A stretch of 64,000 nucleotides of DNA from Desulfospira joergensenii DSM 10085 (GTDB lineage: Bacteria; Desulfobacterota; Desulfobacteria; Desulfobacterales; Desulfobacteraceae), in contig NZ_ATUG01000003.1 of assembly GCF_000420085.1 (NCBI RefSeq), positions 248,001 through 312,000 on the forward strand. The letters run 5' to 3'. Positions 26,275 to 35,721 of this stretch are shown in pieces (the stretch's first letter is position 1; every line of letters starts with the position of its first letter). The translations under genes were made by a program, and so were the position numbers. Under the pieces are notes generated by a model. The model was not told the origin of the DNA. It searched no databases and saw only the letters and a list, made by a program, of their open reading frames with translations.

Positions 26275-27615
26275 TTATTCGCATATAGAATCTTCGACCC
26301 GGGCCATCAGCCGTCCCTTTGACAAGAAGACCTCAACGGAAGTCCCGGGTTGAATTTTGCCGGCGTCCATGGCAATTGTTTTTTCAGGAAGGGTCTGGAC
26401 GATGCTGTACCCCCTGTCAAGTACGGATTCAGGGCTGAGGGCCGACAGATGCATTTCAAGCTGATCCAGCCGGGTCCGGGATCTGTCCAGGCATCCCTTC
26501 ATTTCCAGCCCCATTCTCTTGGAAAGCTCTTTGAGTTGACGGGTTCCGGCCTCGACCTGGGGTTGGGAGCCGTTCAAATTCCGGCAGGCCCAGGAGAGTT
26601 TCTCCTTTTTATGAAACAGCTGATTTTCAAGGGAATTCATCATCCTGGATTCAAGCTCTTCCAGCCTGAACCGGTAATCATCCATGGTCCGCCTGGGACT
26701 TTTGAGCCTGGATTCAAGATCATGGATCCTGTTTGTTAAAAAGCCCAATCTTTGATTCATGGAAGAAACCATGGACATTTCAAGACGTTCCAGAATCTGA
26801 ATGAGATTTTTTTTGTCGGGCAGGGCCGATTCAGCAGCCGCAGACGGGGTAGGGGCCCTTAGATCCGCCACAAAATCGGCTATGGTGAAATCGGTTTCAT
26901 GTCCCACCCCGGTGATCACCGGAATGTTGGATTCGAATATGGCTCGGGCCACAACTTCAGAGTTAAAAGCCGCCAGATCCTCCATGGATCCGCCGCCCCG
27001 GGCAAGGATGATCAGATCGGATTTTCCCGACCTGTTGGCCAGTTCAAGGGCATGGGCAATTTCTCGATCTGCGCCTTCACCCTGGACCTTGACCGGCAGA
27101 AGTTCAAGCCGGCAAAGGGGAAGCCTGCGATTGGCGACCTTTATGATGTCCCGGACAGCCGCACCGGTTCCGGAAGTGATGAGATTGATTTTCAGAGGCA
27201 GAAACGGAATTTCTTTTTTATGGGCCGCGTCAAACAGACCTTCCTGGAACAATTTTTTTTTCAGCTGTTCAAAGGCGAGCTGAAGGGATCCGGCCCCCTC
27301 GGGTTCCATATGTTCAAAGATGAGCTGGTATGCACCCCTGGGTTCGTACAGGGAAAGTCTGGCAAGCCCGATAACCTTGAGCCCGTTTTCCGGGTTGAAC
27401 TTCAGGGAGGTCTTTTGATTTTTGAACATGACGCAGTTGACAACGGCTTTGGCATCTTTGAGGGAAAAATAGGAATGCCCGGAAACAGGAACCGCATAAT
27501 TTGAAATTTCCCCGATGATCCATACAAAGGGAAATTTATTTTCCAAAAGAGACTTGATCTCTCTGGTCAGGTTTGAAACCGTGTATATGTTTCCATTATT
27601 TTTTTCTGCAGCCAT
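26275..27615 (-). CDS. xseA: Exodeoxyribonuclease VII large subunit XseA
   Basis: Catalytic subunit of exonuclease VII, which degrades single-stranded DNA to oligonucleotides. An OB-fold domain is at the N terminus (IYTVSNLTREIKSLLENKFPFVWIIGEISN), then the nuclease domain with TSGTGAAVRDI, LARGGGSMEDLAAFNSEVVARAIFES and PVITGVGHETDFTIADFVADLRAPTPSAAAE, and a long coiled-coil region (about 285-400). The ATG at 27615 fits the family start; codons further upstream have no family match. Length 446. First gene of the xseA-xseB-ispA-dxs-tlyA cluster. Confidence 0.95.
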   Translation of the reverse strand: MAAEKNNGNIYTVSNLTREIKSLLENKFPFVWIIGEISNYAVPVSGHSYFSLKDAKAVVNCVMFKNQKTSLKFNPENGLKVIGLARLSLYEPRGAYQLIFEHMEPEGAGSLQLAFEQLKKKLFQEGLFDAAHKKEIPFLPLKINLITSGTGAAVRDIIKVANRRLPLCRLELLPVKVQGEGADREIAHALELANRSGKSDLIILARGGGSMEDLAAFNSEVVARAIFESNIPVITGVGHETDFTIADFVADLRAPTPSAAAESALPDKKNLIQILERLEMSMVSSMNQRLGFLTNRIHDLESRLKSPRRTMDDYRFRLEELESRMMNSLENQLFHKKEKLSWACRNLNGSQPQVEAGTRQLKELSKRMGLEMKGCLDRSRTRLDQLEMHLSALSPESVLDRGYSIVQTLPEKTIAMDAGKIQPGTSVEVFLSKGRLMARVEDSICE

Positions 27616-27834
27616 CTTCCCAACCCGTTCAAATGCAAAGATAATATTTATAGAACAATGGTGTGGTTTTAACAATACAAATCTTGGAATTCTGATATTT
27701 TAATCAAACCTGATTTTTCTTTTAAAACCCCCGGATATCAAAGGTCTGATAATATATATTATGTAAACTTTTTATAAAATACCCGGAATGTACGGATAGC
27801 CCGGGTTCCAAGGGGAATTAATCAAATTGTAATC

Positions 27835-27862
27835 TTGCAATCCCCTCTTTTGATGTTATATT
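27835..27862 (+). promoter_or_regulatory. Putative promoter of the BI-1 family gene
   Basis: TTGCAA at 27835-27840 and TATATT at 27857-27862 with a 16-base spacer, about 44 bases before the start codon. Confidence 0.5.
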
Positions 27863-27905
27863 ACGAGTCAAGATATATAGACAATCCATTTTACGGAGGA
27901 AACCA

Positions 27906-28616
27906 ATGAATACAAATTTTTCAACATCCCAGTATGCAGGCACTGCCAGCCGGGTGAATGCCTTTATCCGAAGTACATACAATTGGATGGCAGTCGGTCT
28001 GGCTCTTACAGGAGTCACTTCCTATTTTGTCTCCACCAGTCCGGCCATTCTTCAGATGGTCTACGGAAATCCCATTATGCCCTTTGCCATGATGATCGGA
28101 CTGGTCATTCTCTGTGGATTCCTGGGCGCCAGAATCAATAAAATGCAGGCCAGCACCGCCACGGGCCTTTATGCGCTTCTCACCGTGCTTTACGGTGTCT
28201 GCCTGGCTCCCATTTTTCTGGTTTACACATCATCGTCCATCGCCTCGACCTTTTTCATCTGCGCAGCTACTTTTGGTGCGGCAAGCGTCTACGGCATGGT
28301 GACTAAAAAGGATCTCACCGGTATGGCCCAGTTTATGATGATGGGTCTTATAGGAATCATCATTGCCATGGTCGTCAATATCTTTATCGGCTCCACCATG
28401 ATGCAGATGATCATTTCCATGATCGCCGTGGTTATCTTCACCGGTCTGACGGCCTATGATACCCAGAAACTGAAATCCATGGCCGTGACAATGCCGGATA
28501 ACGCCACCGGAGCCATGGTTCGCAAAGGCGCCATCATGGGGGCTTTGAGTCTTTACCTGGATTTCATGGGTCTGTTTGTCCATCTGCTCCATCTGCTGGG
28601 CGTGGCCAGAGATTAA
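27906..28616 (+). CDS. Bax inhibitor-1 / YccA family membrane protein
   Basis: 236 residues with seven hydrophobic segments and the BI-1 family C terminus GLTAYDTQKLKSMA, in which the Asp is part of the conserved pH-sensing pair in family structures, followed by GALSLYLDFMGLFVHLLHLLG. It is an inner-membrane protein; family members are linked to Ca2+ leak and to FtsH-dependent proteolysis in E. coli. A good ribosome binding site (ACGGAGGAA) precedes the ATG. It is monocistronic between the xse cluster and glmM. Confidence 0.9.
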   Translation: MNTNFSTSQYAGTASRVNAFIRSTYNWMAVGLALTGVTSYFVSTSPAILQMVYGNPIMPFAMMIGLVILCGFLGARINKMQASTATGLYALLTVLYGVCLAPIFLVYTSSSIASTFFICAATFGAASVYGMVTKKDLTGMAQFMMMGLIGIIIAMVVNIFIGSTMMQMIISMIAVVIFTGLTAYDTQKLKSMAVTMPDNATGAMVRKGAIMGALSLYLDFMGLFVHLLHLLGVARD

Positions 28617-28638
28617 GATCTGCTAAATAGACATCTGC

Positions 28639-28707
28639 ATTGCATATTGTATATGCAATAGTAAATACGGGCGTTTTGGTGAGGTTTGTTTATACCAAAA
28701 CTCCCGT
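28639..28707. terminator. Two hairpins between convergent genes
   Basis: First hairpin: ATTGCATAT (28639-28647) and ATATGCAAT (28651-28659), three-base loop. Second: ACGGGCGTTTTGGT (28667-28680) and ACCAAAACTCCCGT (28694-28707) with one mismatch. They lie between the BI-1 gene (+) and glmM (-) and probably end both transcripts. Confidence 0.6.
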
Positions 28708-28739
28708 TGTACGTGCAATGCCCGCCACTGAATCGATTG

Positions 28740-30095
28740 TCAGGCGATATTCTCCCGGATGGACTGACAGATCTTCTCGCAATAGGCAAGGGTTTGATCC
28801 TGATCCGGCCCTTCCACCATGACCCGGAGCAAAGGTTGTGTACCGGAATACCGGATCAGCACCCTGCCCCGGCCGGACAATTTTTCTTCCACCTGGTCAA
28901 TGGTTTTGGCAATGGGAGGGATGCTTTTAAAATCCGGCCTTGATGCATCCACTTCCACGTTGATCAAAACCATGGGATATACGGTCATAATGGATGCCAA
29001 TTCGGATAAGGGCTTTTTTGCGGTCATCATTATTTCAAGGAGCTTAAGGGCTGAAAGTATGCCGTCTCCTGTGGTGTGATCTTCAAGAAAGATCATGTGC
29101 CCCGAGTCCTCACCGCCGATCACGGCTCCGGACCGCATCATCTCCTCCAATACCTTGCGGTCGCCCACATCGGATTTTAAGTGTCTGATGCCAAGGGAGT
29201 CTAAGGTCTCTGTCAGTCCGATATTGCTCATGATTGTGCTTACAAGGGTGTTGTTTTTCAAGCTTCCCTTTTTCTTTGCGTATTTGGCGCAAATGGCCAG
29301 AATCTGGTCCCCTGAAATCTCCTTGCCGGTCTCATCCACTGCGATCAGGCGGTCTGCATCGCCGTCAAAGGCAAGGCCGGCGTCGGCCTTTTCTTCTATA
29401 ACCCGTTTTTTCAGGGTGTCCGTATGCTGGGATCCGCACTTCTCATTGATATTGCATCCGTTTGGCTGATCAAAGATATAGAGAGGATCAAACAGGCCGG
29501 AGCCAAATACCATGCGTCCGATTTTTGACGCCGCGCCGTTGGATGCGTCGATGATCAGCTTGAGGGGGTTTTCGCCGGGCCCTTGGGGTTTCCTGATTGG
29601 AAACCTGGACAGAAGAAAAGCGGCATACTTATCCAAACTATCTGAAATTATGGAAATTTTTCCGATATTTTTCTGTGAAACATCGTCCTGGTCATTCAGA
29701 ATTCTGGATTCGATCTCCTCTTCCTGGGCATCGGTGAGCTTAATTCCGCCCTTTCTGAATATTTTAATTCCGTTGTCATAATAGGGATTGTGGGAAGCGG
29801 AAATCACGATGCCGGCCCCTGCCCCTTTCAGACAGGAACAAAGATAGGCAACCCCTGGGGTGGGAATTACTCCGGCAAGGCGGACTTCCACCCCGGCTGA
29901 TGAGGCACCTGCGGCCAAAGCCGCTTCCAGCATATGGCCAGAAACCCGGGTGTCCCTTCCGATGATCAGAAACTGATCTTGATTTTTTCTGACAAAATTT
30001 CCCACTGCCCGGCCTGTTTTGACCGCGATTTCACAGGTGATGGGAAAGGTGTTTGCCCTGCCCCTGATACCGTCTGTTCCGAAAAGTCCTGCCAT
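28740..30095 (-). CDS. glmM: Phosphoglucosamine mutase GlmM
   Basis: Interconverts glucosamine-6-phosphate and glucosamine-1-phosphate on the way to UDP-GlcNAc, the precursor for peptidoglycan and for LpxA. FGTDGIRGRAN at the N terminus, the phosphoserine loop ISASHNPYYDNGIK (Ser101), the Mg loop FDGDADRLIAVDE and the C-terminal RYSGTQPLLRVMVEG are all present. Length 451 is standard. Its partner in the same direction is a GlmU-like left-handed beta-helix protein that ends 25 bases upstream of it. Confidence 0.96.
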   Translation of the reverse strand: MAGLFGTDGIRGRANTFPITCEIAVKTGRAVGNFVRKNQDQFLIIGRDTRVSGHMLEAALAAGASSAGVEVRLAGVIPTPGVAYLCSCLKGAGAGIVISASHNPYYDNGIKIFRKGGIKLTDAQEEEIESRILNDQDDVSQKNIGKISIISDSLDKYAAFLLSRFPIRKPQGPGENPLKLIIDASNGAASKIGRMVFGSGLFDPLYIFDQPNGCNINEKCGSQHTDTLKKRVIEEKADAGLAFDGDADRLIAVDETGKEISGDQILAICAKYAKKKGSLKNNTLVSTIMSNIGLTETLDSLGIRHLKSDVGDRKVLEEMMRSGAVIGGEDSGHMIFLEDHTTGDGILSALKLLEIMMTAKKPLSELASIMTVYPMVLINVEVDASRPDFKSIPPIAKTIDQVEEKLSGRGRVLIRYSGTQPLLRVMVEGPDQDQTLAYCEKICQSIRENIA

Positions 30096-30120
30096 TTTTT
30101 TGCCTTAATTCCGATCTGAT

Positions 30121-31353
30121 TTATATCAATAGGGGCTCTAGTATCCGGTTTTCAATATTGTACAGCCATTCACTTCCGGTTTTCCGGGCCTGGGAAGAAA
30201 GTCCTTTGATAACGCCAGTATAATCCTTTCCTTTTTCTCGGATTCCGGCCTCTACTGCCCGGATTACTTTTTCTCCGCCCTCGTTCATTTGCTCTTTTTT
30301 CAATTCCGCCTCAAAAATTCTTTTGGCAAGGGTAAAATTTTGGATGGCCCTGTCATGGCTGTTGATCCGGGTGGATACACCATTGGGTTTTGTTTTTTTT
30401 GAGCCTGAGGTTAGGATCTCTTTGGAGGTAATTAGTTTTTCACAAAAAATTCCCAACCTGCGGATCCTTTCCCCTAGGCAGATGTCCAGGTTTTCCTGCA
30501 TGCCCCAAACCAGAGCCTTTGAAAGATCATCCCCGGCAAACAGGGGCCGGACATGGGCATACCAGGCCTTCAGAGAGATCAGTCCGGCAATATATCTGAG
30601 ATTATGATTGAAAATTCTTTCCACCTGGGAGTAGACCCCGGGCTTCCAGGGCATGGACATGGATTTCATTCCCCCTGCCAGAATCAGGCGGTCCGGTTTC
30701 TCTTCATCCTTTCGAACAACTGAGCCGGCAGCTGAAATGCAGCCGAACCCGATTCTGACAGGGCCCACAATGCCCCCCTGCCCCCCCAGGAAAATGGGCC
30801 GCTGATCCAGCATGACCCCCTGGTGCACATTCCCCATCATGGACGGAGTGGCCTTGTCCTGGTTCGGGGTATAATTAAAATGGATAAAGGAAGACCCGAC
30901 TTCCGAGTGGTCTTTCCGGCTGGTGCCGCCGGCCATGAAACAGTCACAGAAGTTGATCAGGCTTCCCAGTGTGACAAAGGGAAAAAGAAGAGTCTGCTTG
31001 AGTCCCACGGTGTGGGCGGCATTGGCCTGTTCTTCCAGAATGGTTCCGGAACGGACATGGGCCCCAGACCCAAAGGTATTCTCCCCGGCAAAAACAGCTC
31101 CCTGGAAAAATCCGCCGTTGAGCCGGGTGTTTTTCCCCACCAGGGTATCTTCCAGGGTGACCGGTGCCTCATACCCGATCCTGGAATTTTCCATGATCAG
31201 GGTTCGGGACCCCATAAGCTTGGTTCCGCTGAACAGAGTGACATTGTCCGTGGAAATCCGGTCCAGATCGACTTCCTCCGCGATATAAACCGAATCCGGA
31301 TTGGGAATATTGACCCCCCTTTGGAGTAAAGCTTCTATTTTACGCTCTTTCAT
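30121..31353 (-). CDS. Left-handed beta-helix (hexapeptide) protein, GlmU acetyltransferase-like
   Basis: 410 residues. The N-terminal half (about 15-200) is built of hexapeptide-like turns (DNVTLFSGTKLMGSRTLIMENSRIGYEAPVTLEDTLVGKN) and resembles the acyltransferase half of GlmU; the C-terminal half is helical and lacks a nucleotidyltransferase domain. It carries the striking segment NFCDCFMAGGTSRKDHSEVGSSFIHFNYTPNQDKAT. Transcribed just before glmM, so a role in UDP-amino-sugar supply is plausible, but the catalytic reaction is not proven. Similar proteins are often annotated as UDP-GlcNAc pyrophosphorylase-related. Confidence 0.65.
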   Translation of the reverse strand: MKERKIEALLQRGVNIPNPDSVYIAEEVDLDRISTDNVTLFSGTKLMGSRTLIMENSRIGYEAPVTLEDTLVGKNTRLNGGFFQGAVFAGENTFGSGAHVRSGTILEEQANAAHTVGLKQTLLFPFVTLGSLINFCDCFMAGGTSRKDHSEVGSSFIHFNYTPNQDKATPSMMGNVHQGVMLDQRPIFLGGQGGIVGPVRIGFGCISAAGSVVRKDEEKPDRLILAGGMKSMSMPWKPGVYSQVERIFNHNLRYIAGLISLKAWYAHVRPLFAGDDLSKALVWGMQENLDICLGERIRRLGIFCEKLITSKEILTSGSKKTKPNGVSTRINSHDRAIQNFTLAKRIFEAELKKEQMNEGGEKVIRAVEAGIREKGKDYTGVIKGLSSQARKTGSEWLYNIENRILEPLLI

Positions 31354-31485
31354 GGCTTCACTATTAGATTTCTTCTGCCTGCCCTGTCAAGGATTTTTAA
31401 GTTTCCCGGCTTGACCCGGGGGGCCAGGTTTACTATCCTAGGGACCATCTTGATGGATTTCATACCCTTTTATAGGAGAACAAAG

Positions 31486-33108
31486 ATGAGCCGGGCAACC
31501 ATGCATGAACTTGACGAATTCAAAGCTCTCAGTCTTCAGGCGGAAAAATTCAGTCAAAGTGAATACCACCTGAAAAATCTGATCCGGGAACCGGACCGGT
31601 TTCAGAGGTTCAGCCTGGGCGCGGATTCCATGTTTTTTGATTTTTCACGGCAGCGGATTGATGGGGAGAGTCTGGCCTCCCTCCATGCTCTTGCAGAAAA
31701 GACCCGGGCCCTGGAGACCTTTTCTCAAATGACCCTGGGAAGCCTGGTGAATAAAACCGAACAACGGGCCGCCCTCCATACCGGTGCCCGGGAGTTTAGC
31801 CGCAAAGAACTGCGGACAAAAGAGGTGGATGTACTTGGGGAAATGGCCCGGGTGAATCAGGAGATTCAGGATTTTTCATCCTCCCTTCATGCAGGCAGGA
31901 TAAAGGGCTCCACAGGCAAACCCTTTACCCATGCCGTGATCGTTGGGATCGGAGGGTCCTATCTGGGGTGTGAGTTTGTATATGAGGCGTTAAAAACCGT
32001 TCATGATCCCAAAATCAGACTCTCATTTCTCTCCAATGTGGACATTGATAATTTTGGCACCATTACCAAAGAGATCGACCCTGAAACCTGCCTCTGGATC
32101 GTTATTTCCAAATCCTACACCACCACCGAGACCATGGCCAACCTGGAACAGGTTCAAACCTTTCTTAAAGACCATGATCTGAATGTATCCGGCCATCTGG
32201 TCACGATTACGGCAAAAGCAAGTCCCGGCGATGATCCGTCCGCAGCCATCCTGGACAGTTTTCACATGTTTGATTTCATCGGCGGCAGATATTCCGTCAG
32301 TTCCGCCGTGGGCGGACTGCCTTTGAGCCTGGCCTTCGGCTTTGGAGTGTTTGAGGACTTTCTTCAAGGATGCCATTTAATGGATCTTCATGCCCAAAGA
32401 AAAGCGCCGGAAGAGAACATCCCCTTAACCGCCGCCCTGATCAGCATCTGGAACATCTTCTGCCTCGGGTATCCGGCCCAGGCCGTCATCCCCTATTCCA
32501 GCGGTCTATCCAGGCTGGCCCCCCATGTTCAGCAACTCTATATGGAAAGCCTGGGAAAAATGGTGACGGAAGAGGGGCAATTTTTGAATCAGCCCGGGGG
32601 ATGCATCATATTCGGAGAACCCGGAACCAATGCCCAGCACTCTTTTTTCCAGCTGGCCCACCAGGGTCCGGCCTTTCCCATTGATTTCATCGGTGTGGTC
32701 ACTCCGGGGTTTACGGGCAGGGCCGCTCTTTCAAAGGGGGTATCCAACCACCAGGAACTCTGGGCCAATATGATTGCCCAGACCACGGCCCTGGCCCTTG
32801 GCAAGGAAGACGAACGGCCTGAAAAATTTTTTCCGGGTAACCGGCCCTCGTCGGTGATTCTGATCAATGATTTGTCCGCCCGGAGCATTGGCACACTCCT
32901 GTCCTTCTATGAGGCAAGAACGGTTCTGGAAGGATTTATCCTTGGGATCAATCCCTTTGACCAGTTCGGCGTGGAGCTGGGAAAAACCCTGGCAACCTCC
33001 ATCCGAACCGAGATCCAATCAAAAAACAACGACCCTTCCCACGGTTTTGATCACATGGGAAGGGCCGAAGAATTTTATCTGACCACTCTTTTTAAAGGTA
33101 AGCTATAG
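31486..33108 (+). CDS. pgi: Glucose-6-phosphate isomerase
   Basis: Interconverts glucose-6-phosphate and fructose-6-phosphate. SIS-domain motifs are AVIVGIGGSYLGCEF, WIVISKSYTTTETMANL and FDFIGGRYSVSSAVGGLPL; catalytic segments include GEPGTNAQHSFFQLAHQG (Glu and His) and the C-terminal NPFDQFGVELGK (Lys). The start at 31486 has AGGAG 8 bases upstream; upstream codons are not family-like. Length 540. It is convergent with fabH, only 17 bases away. Confidence 0.94.
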   Translation: MSRATMHELDEFKALSLQAEKFSQSEYHLKNLIREPDRFQRFSLGADSMFFDFSRQRIDGESLASLHALAEKTRALETFSQMTLGSLVNKTEQRAALHTGAREFSRKELRTKEVDVLGEMARVNQEIQDFSSSLHAGRIKGSTGKPFTHAVIVGIGGSYLGCEFVYEALKTVHDPKIRLSFLSNVDIDNFGTITKEIDPETCLWIVISKSYTTTETMANLEQVQTFLKDHDLNVSGHLVTITAKASPGDDPSAAILDSFHMFDFIGGRYSVSSAVGGLPLSLAFGFGVFEDFLQGCHLMDLHAQRKAPEENIPLTAALISIWNIFCLGYPAQAVIPYSSGLSRLAPHVQQLYMESLGKMVTEEGQFLNQPGGCIIFGEPGTNAQHSFFQLAHQGPAFPIDFIGVVTPGFTGRAALSKGVSNHQELWANMIAQTTALALGKEDERPEKFFPGNRPSSVILINDLSARSIGTLLSFYEARTVLEGFILGINPFDQFGVELGKTLATSIRTEIQSKNNDPSHGFDHMGRAEEFYLTTLFKGKL

Positions 33109-33125
33109 GGTCTCTCTTAAATTAT

Positions 33126-34133
33126 TCAGAAGAACTTATAGATGGACGCCCCCCAGGTCAGGCCGGCGCCGAGACCGGCAAATAAAACGATCTGACCGGA
33201 AGTCCCGATCCGGCCCTGTTCCATGGCCTCGTGCAGGGCAAGGGGAATGCTTGCCGCCGTTGTATTTCCGTAGTTTTCAATATTATGAAAGACCTTGTCT
33301 TCAGGGACCTTGAGGAATTGACCAAAAGCCTGGTTGATCCTTTTGTTGGCCTGGTGGGGAATGATCAGGTCAATCTGGTCCAGGGTGATGCCTGCGGTCG
33401 TAAGGGCTTCATTGGTCACCTTGGGCAGCATTCTGACGGCTTTTTTGAAAATGGCAGGGCCGTCCATGACCGGATAGTACCGGGGATCGTCAAGGCTGAG
33501 TTCCTTGGGGAAGCGGTCGACAAGCCTAGAGGCCGGCAGTTCGGTCATGAGGGAAGAGGCAAAATGCCCGTCCGCATGGAGTGCGGATGCCAGCAGCCCC
33601 ACCTTTTCATCGGTCTCGATTCCTTCCAGACATACGGCAGCGGCTCCGTCACCGAAGATGACGGTCACGTCCCTGCCCCGGGTGGATTTGTCAAGCCCGG
33701 AAGAGTGAACCTCTCCGCCCACAAGAAGAATTTTTTTGGCCAGTCCGGATTTGATATAGGCATCCGCCGTTGCAAGGCCGTAGAGAAATCCGGTGCACTG
33801 CTGACGGATATCGAGAACCGGCGTGGAGTTGAGACCCAGGCGCGCCGCCATGAGGCAGCCAGACCCCGGAAACATGATGTCCGGGCTCAATGTGGCAAAA
33901 ATAATAAAATCAAGATCCTCGGGAGTCCATCCGGCCATATCCAGGGCTTTTTGGGCGGCCTCATATCCGAGATCCGAAGAACCGCACTCTTCGGTAATCC
34001 AATGCCGCTGCCGGATACCGGTTCTCTGGCGGATCCATTCATCCGAGGTATCCATTATCTCTTCAAGATCCTGATTGGTGACTATATTGGGAGGAACAAA
34101 CATGCCGGTTCCTTTTATCATGCTCTGTTTCAT
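33126..34133 (-). CDS. fabH: Beta-ketoacyl-ACP synthase III FabH
   Basis: Starts fatty acid synthesis by condensing acetyl-CoA with malonyl-ACP. The catalytic triad is visible: Cys113 in DIRQQCTGFLYG, His in IPHQANKRIN and Asn in NYGNTTAASIP. The start at 34133 gives MKQSMIKGTGMFVPP with GGAAG six bases upstream. Length 335 is standard. No other fab gene is adjacent, so this may be one of several KAS III paralogues. Confidence 0.92.
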   Translation of the reverse strand: MKQSMIKGTGMFVPPNIVTNQDLEEIMDTSDEWIRQRTGIRQRHWITEECGSSDLGYEAAQKALDMAGWTPEDLDFIIFATLSPDIMFPGSGCLMAARLGLNSTPVLDIRQQCTGFLYGLATADAYIKSGLAKKILLVGGEVHSSGLDKSTRGRDVTVIFGDGAAAVCLEGIETDEKVGLLASALHADGHFASSLMTELPASRLVDRFPKELSLDDPRYYPVMDGPAIFKKAVRMLPKVTNEALTTAGITLDQIDLIIPHQANKRINQAFGQFLKVPEDKVFHNIENYGNTTAASIPLALHEAMEQGRIGTSGQIVLFAGLGAGLTWGASIYKFF

Positions 34134-34266
34134 TGGTGGCTTCCTTGTTTTAATTATCTGCCTTGATAAATTCATTCCAGTGATTTATTATTCACGCCTT
34201 ATAATATTAATTTTGTGTTAAGGCAAGAACCTTAGCATCCGAACCCATATCCAAAGAAAGCTACCC

Positions 34267-35208
34267 GTGCTCATTCAATTATTGATTCTGGCCGCAGGCC
34301 TTGCCCTGCTTTATATCGGCTCCACTGTTCTCGTGGAAGGGGCAGCCTCCACCGCCATCATGTTTGCTATCCGCCCGGTTATCGTTGGATTAACCATTGT
34401 CTCCCTTGCCACATCCGCCCCGGAGCTTCTGGTCAGCCTGGTGGCGGCCATAAAAGGGTCCGGGGGAATATCCATCGGCAATATCATCGGTTCCAATGTC
34501 ATCAATATCACCCTTGTCCTTGGGATTTCCGCCCTGCTTAAGCCGGTCTCCGTGAAAAAACAGGTGGCCAGGATTGAAATTCCCTATATGATCCTTGTTT
34601 CCCTGGTGTTCTGGATTCTCTGCCTGGATTCAGATCTGGGGCGGACCGACGGGATTATCCTTTTGCTCCTGCTTCTGGTGTTTCTGGTTTACGGCATCCT
34701 GACCGCAAAGGACAACAACAAGGGCTGTCCGGATACCCCCTCCCCTGTCCGGTCCGGCAAAAAGATCCTGAAAAACGGCATCTACATCGTTCTGGGGATC
34801 ATCATGCTTGGGGTCGGGGCGGATTTTGTTGTCACTGAAGCCATTGTCATTGCCAATAAAATCGGGCTGTCCCAAACCTTTATCGGTATTTCAGTGGTTG
34901 CCCTGGGAACCTCTTTGCCTGAACTTGCCACTTCCGCCGTTGCCGCGGCCAGGAATGAAAGTGATATCTCCGTGGGGAATGTGGTGGGATCCAATCTCTT
35001 TAATATCTGCCTGGTCATGGGAACTGTGGGGATGTTCAATCCCATGGCCATTAATCCGGAACTTCACTCTTTTCAGTTCCCCTTCATGCTCTTCATCACT
35101 GTCCTGTTAGGCAGTGTGGCTTTTCTGGGCCGGGGGGTGAATAAAAAAACAGGAACCCTGTTTATCGCCTTATTTTTCATCTATATTGTCGTGTCCTACT
35201 TTAGATAA
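34267..35208 (+). CDS. Calcium/sodium antiporter (CaCA family, YrbG-like)
   Basis: 313-residue inner-membrane cation exchanger with ten or eleven hydrophobic segments. The two alpha repeats are clear: SLATSAPELLVSLVAAIKGSGGISIGNIIGSNVINITLVLG and VALGTSLPELATSAVAAARNESDISVGNVVGSNLFNICLV. The acidic residues in both PEL motifs form the ion site in family structures. The start is GTG. It seems to be a single gene between fabH (divergent) and the receiver gene. Confidence 0.92.
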   Translation: MLIQLLILAAGLALLYIGSTVLVEGAASTAIMFAIRPVIVGLTIVSLATSAPELLVSLVAAIKGSGGISIGNIIGSNVINITLVLGISALLKPVSVKKQVARIEIPYMILVSLVFWILCLDSDLGRTDGIILLLLLLVFLVYGILTAKDNNKGCPDTPSPVRSGKKILKNGIYIVLGIIMLGVGADFVVTEAIVIANKIGLSQTFIGISVVALGTSLPELATSAVAAARNESDISVGNVVGSNLFNICLVMGTVGMFNPMAINPELHSFQFPFMLFITVLLGSVAFLGRGVNKKTGTLFIALFFIYIVVSYFR

Positions 35209-35241
35209 GATAAAAATCTACTCTTTTTTTCTTTTTTTCTC

Positions 35242-35269
35242 TTGCAAACCATTGCGGATCTATTATATG
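35242..35269 (+). promoter_or_regulatory. Weak promoter candidate before the receiver gene
   Basis: TTGCAA (35242-35247) and TATATG (35264-35269), 16 bases apart, within the 108-base gap before the receiver gene. Confidence 0.3.
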
Positions 35270-35316
35270 CACTAACCATTATACAAGATTCCCTTGCACT
35301 CTTAAGGTAAAAAAAA

Positions 35317-35706
35317 ATGGCAGAAAACCCTTTACGACTTTTAATAGTCGATGACAACGAAGACATCCTGTCCACCTTTTATGAATTTTTCAATTCAATG
35401 GGATATGAAGTGAAAACCGCCGTGGACGGGTTTGCAGCCCTTAAGATCCTGAAAGATAAATCCCATATTTTTCACTGCCTGATAACGGATCTTGTCATGC
35501 CGAACATCAGTGGGGTGGGATTAATCTCCATCGTAAAAAAGGAGTATCCCCATATCAAAATCATCGCCATGACAGGTTACGGAGATCAGCCCGGAGCACT
35601 TGCATCCGAAGCAGAAGCGGATCTGGTCCTGTTTAAACCCATAGATCTTTTTAAAATTGAAGAAAAGGTTTCCGCCCTCTTAACCAAAGATAACCCAGAA
35701 AAATAA
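35317..35706 (+). CDS. Stand-alone response regulator receiver protein
   Basis: 129-residue CheY-like receiver with no output domain. Acidic pocket Asp12/Asp13 (LIVDDNED), phosphoacceptor Asp58 (LITDLVMP), Thr86 (AMTGYGD) and Lys107 (LFKPID) are all in place. It lies 15 bases before a sigma-54 activator that lacks a receiver, so the two together look like an NtrC-type regulator split into two genes. No histidine kinase gene is adjacent. Confidence 0.9.
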   Translation: MAENPLRLLIVDDNEDILSTFYEFFNSMGYEVKTAVDGFAALKILKDKSHIFHCLITDLVMPNISGVGLISIVKKEYPHIKIIAMTGYGDQPGALASEAEADLVLFKPIDLFKIEEKVSALLTKDNPEK

Positions 35707-35721
35707 ATCTACGACAAAATT

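Noticed and set aside
33231-34166. 311-codon open frame opposite fabH
   Set aside because: Antisense to fabH, which has an intact catalytic triad; low-complexity, Gly- and His-rich translation.
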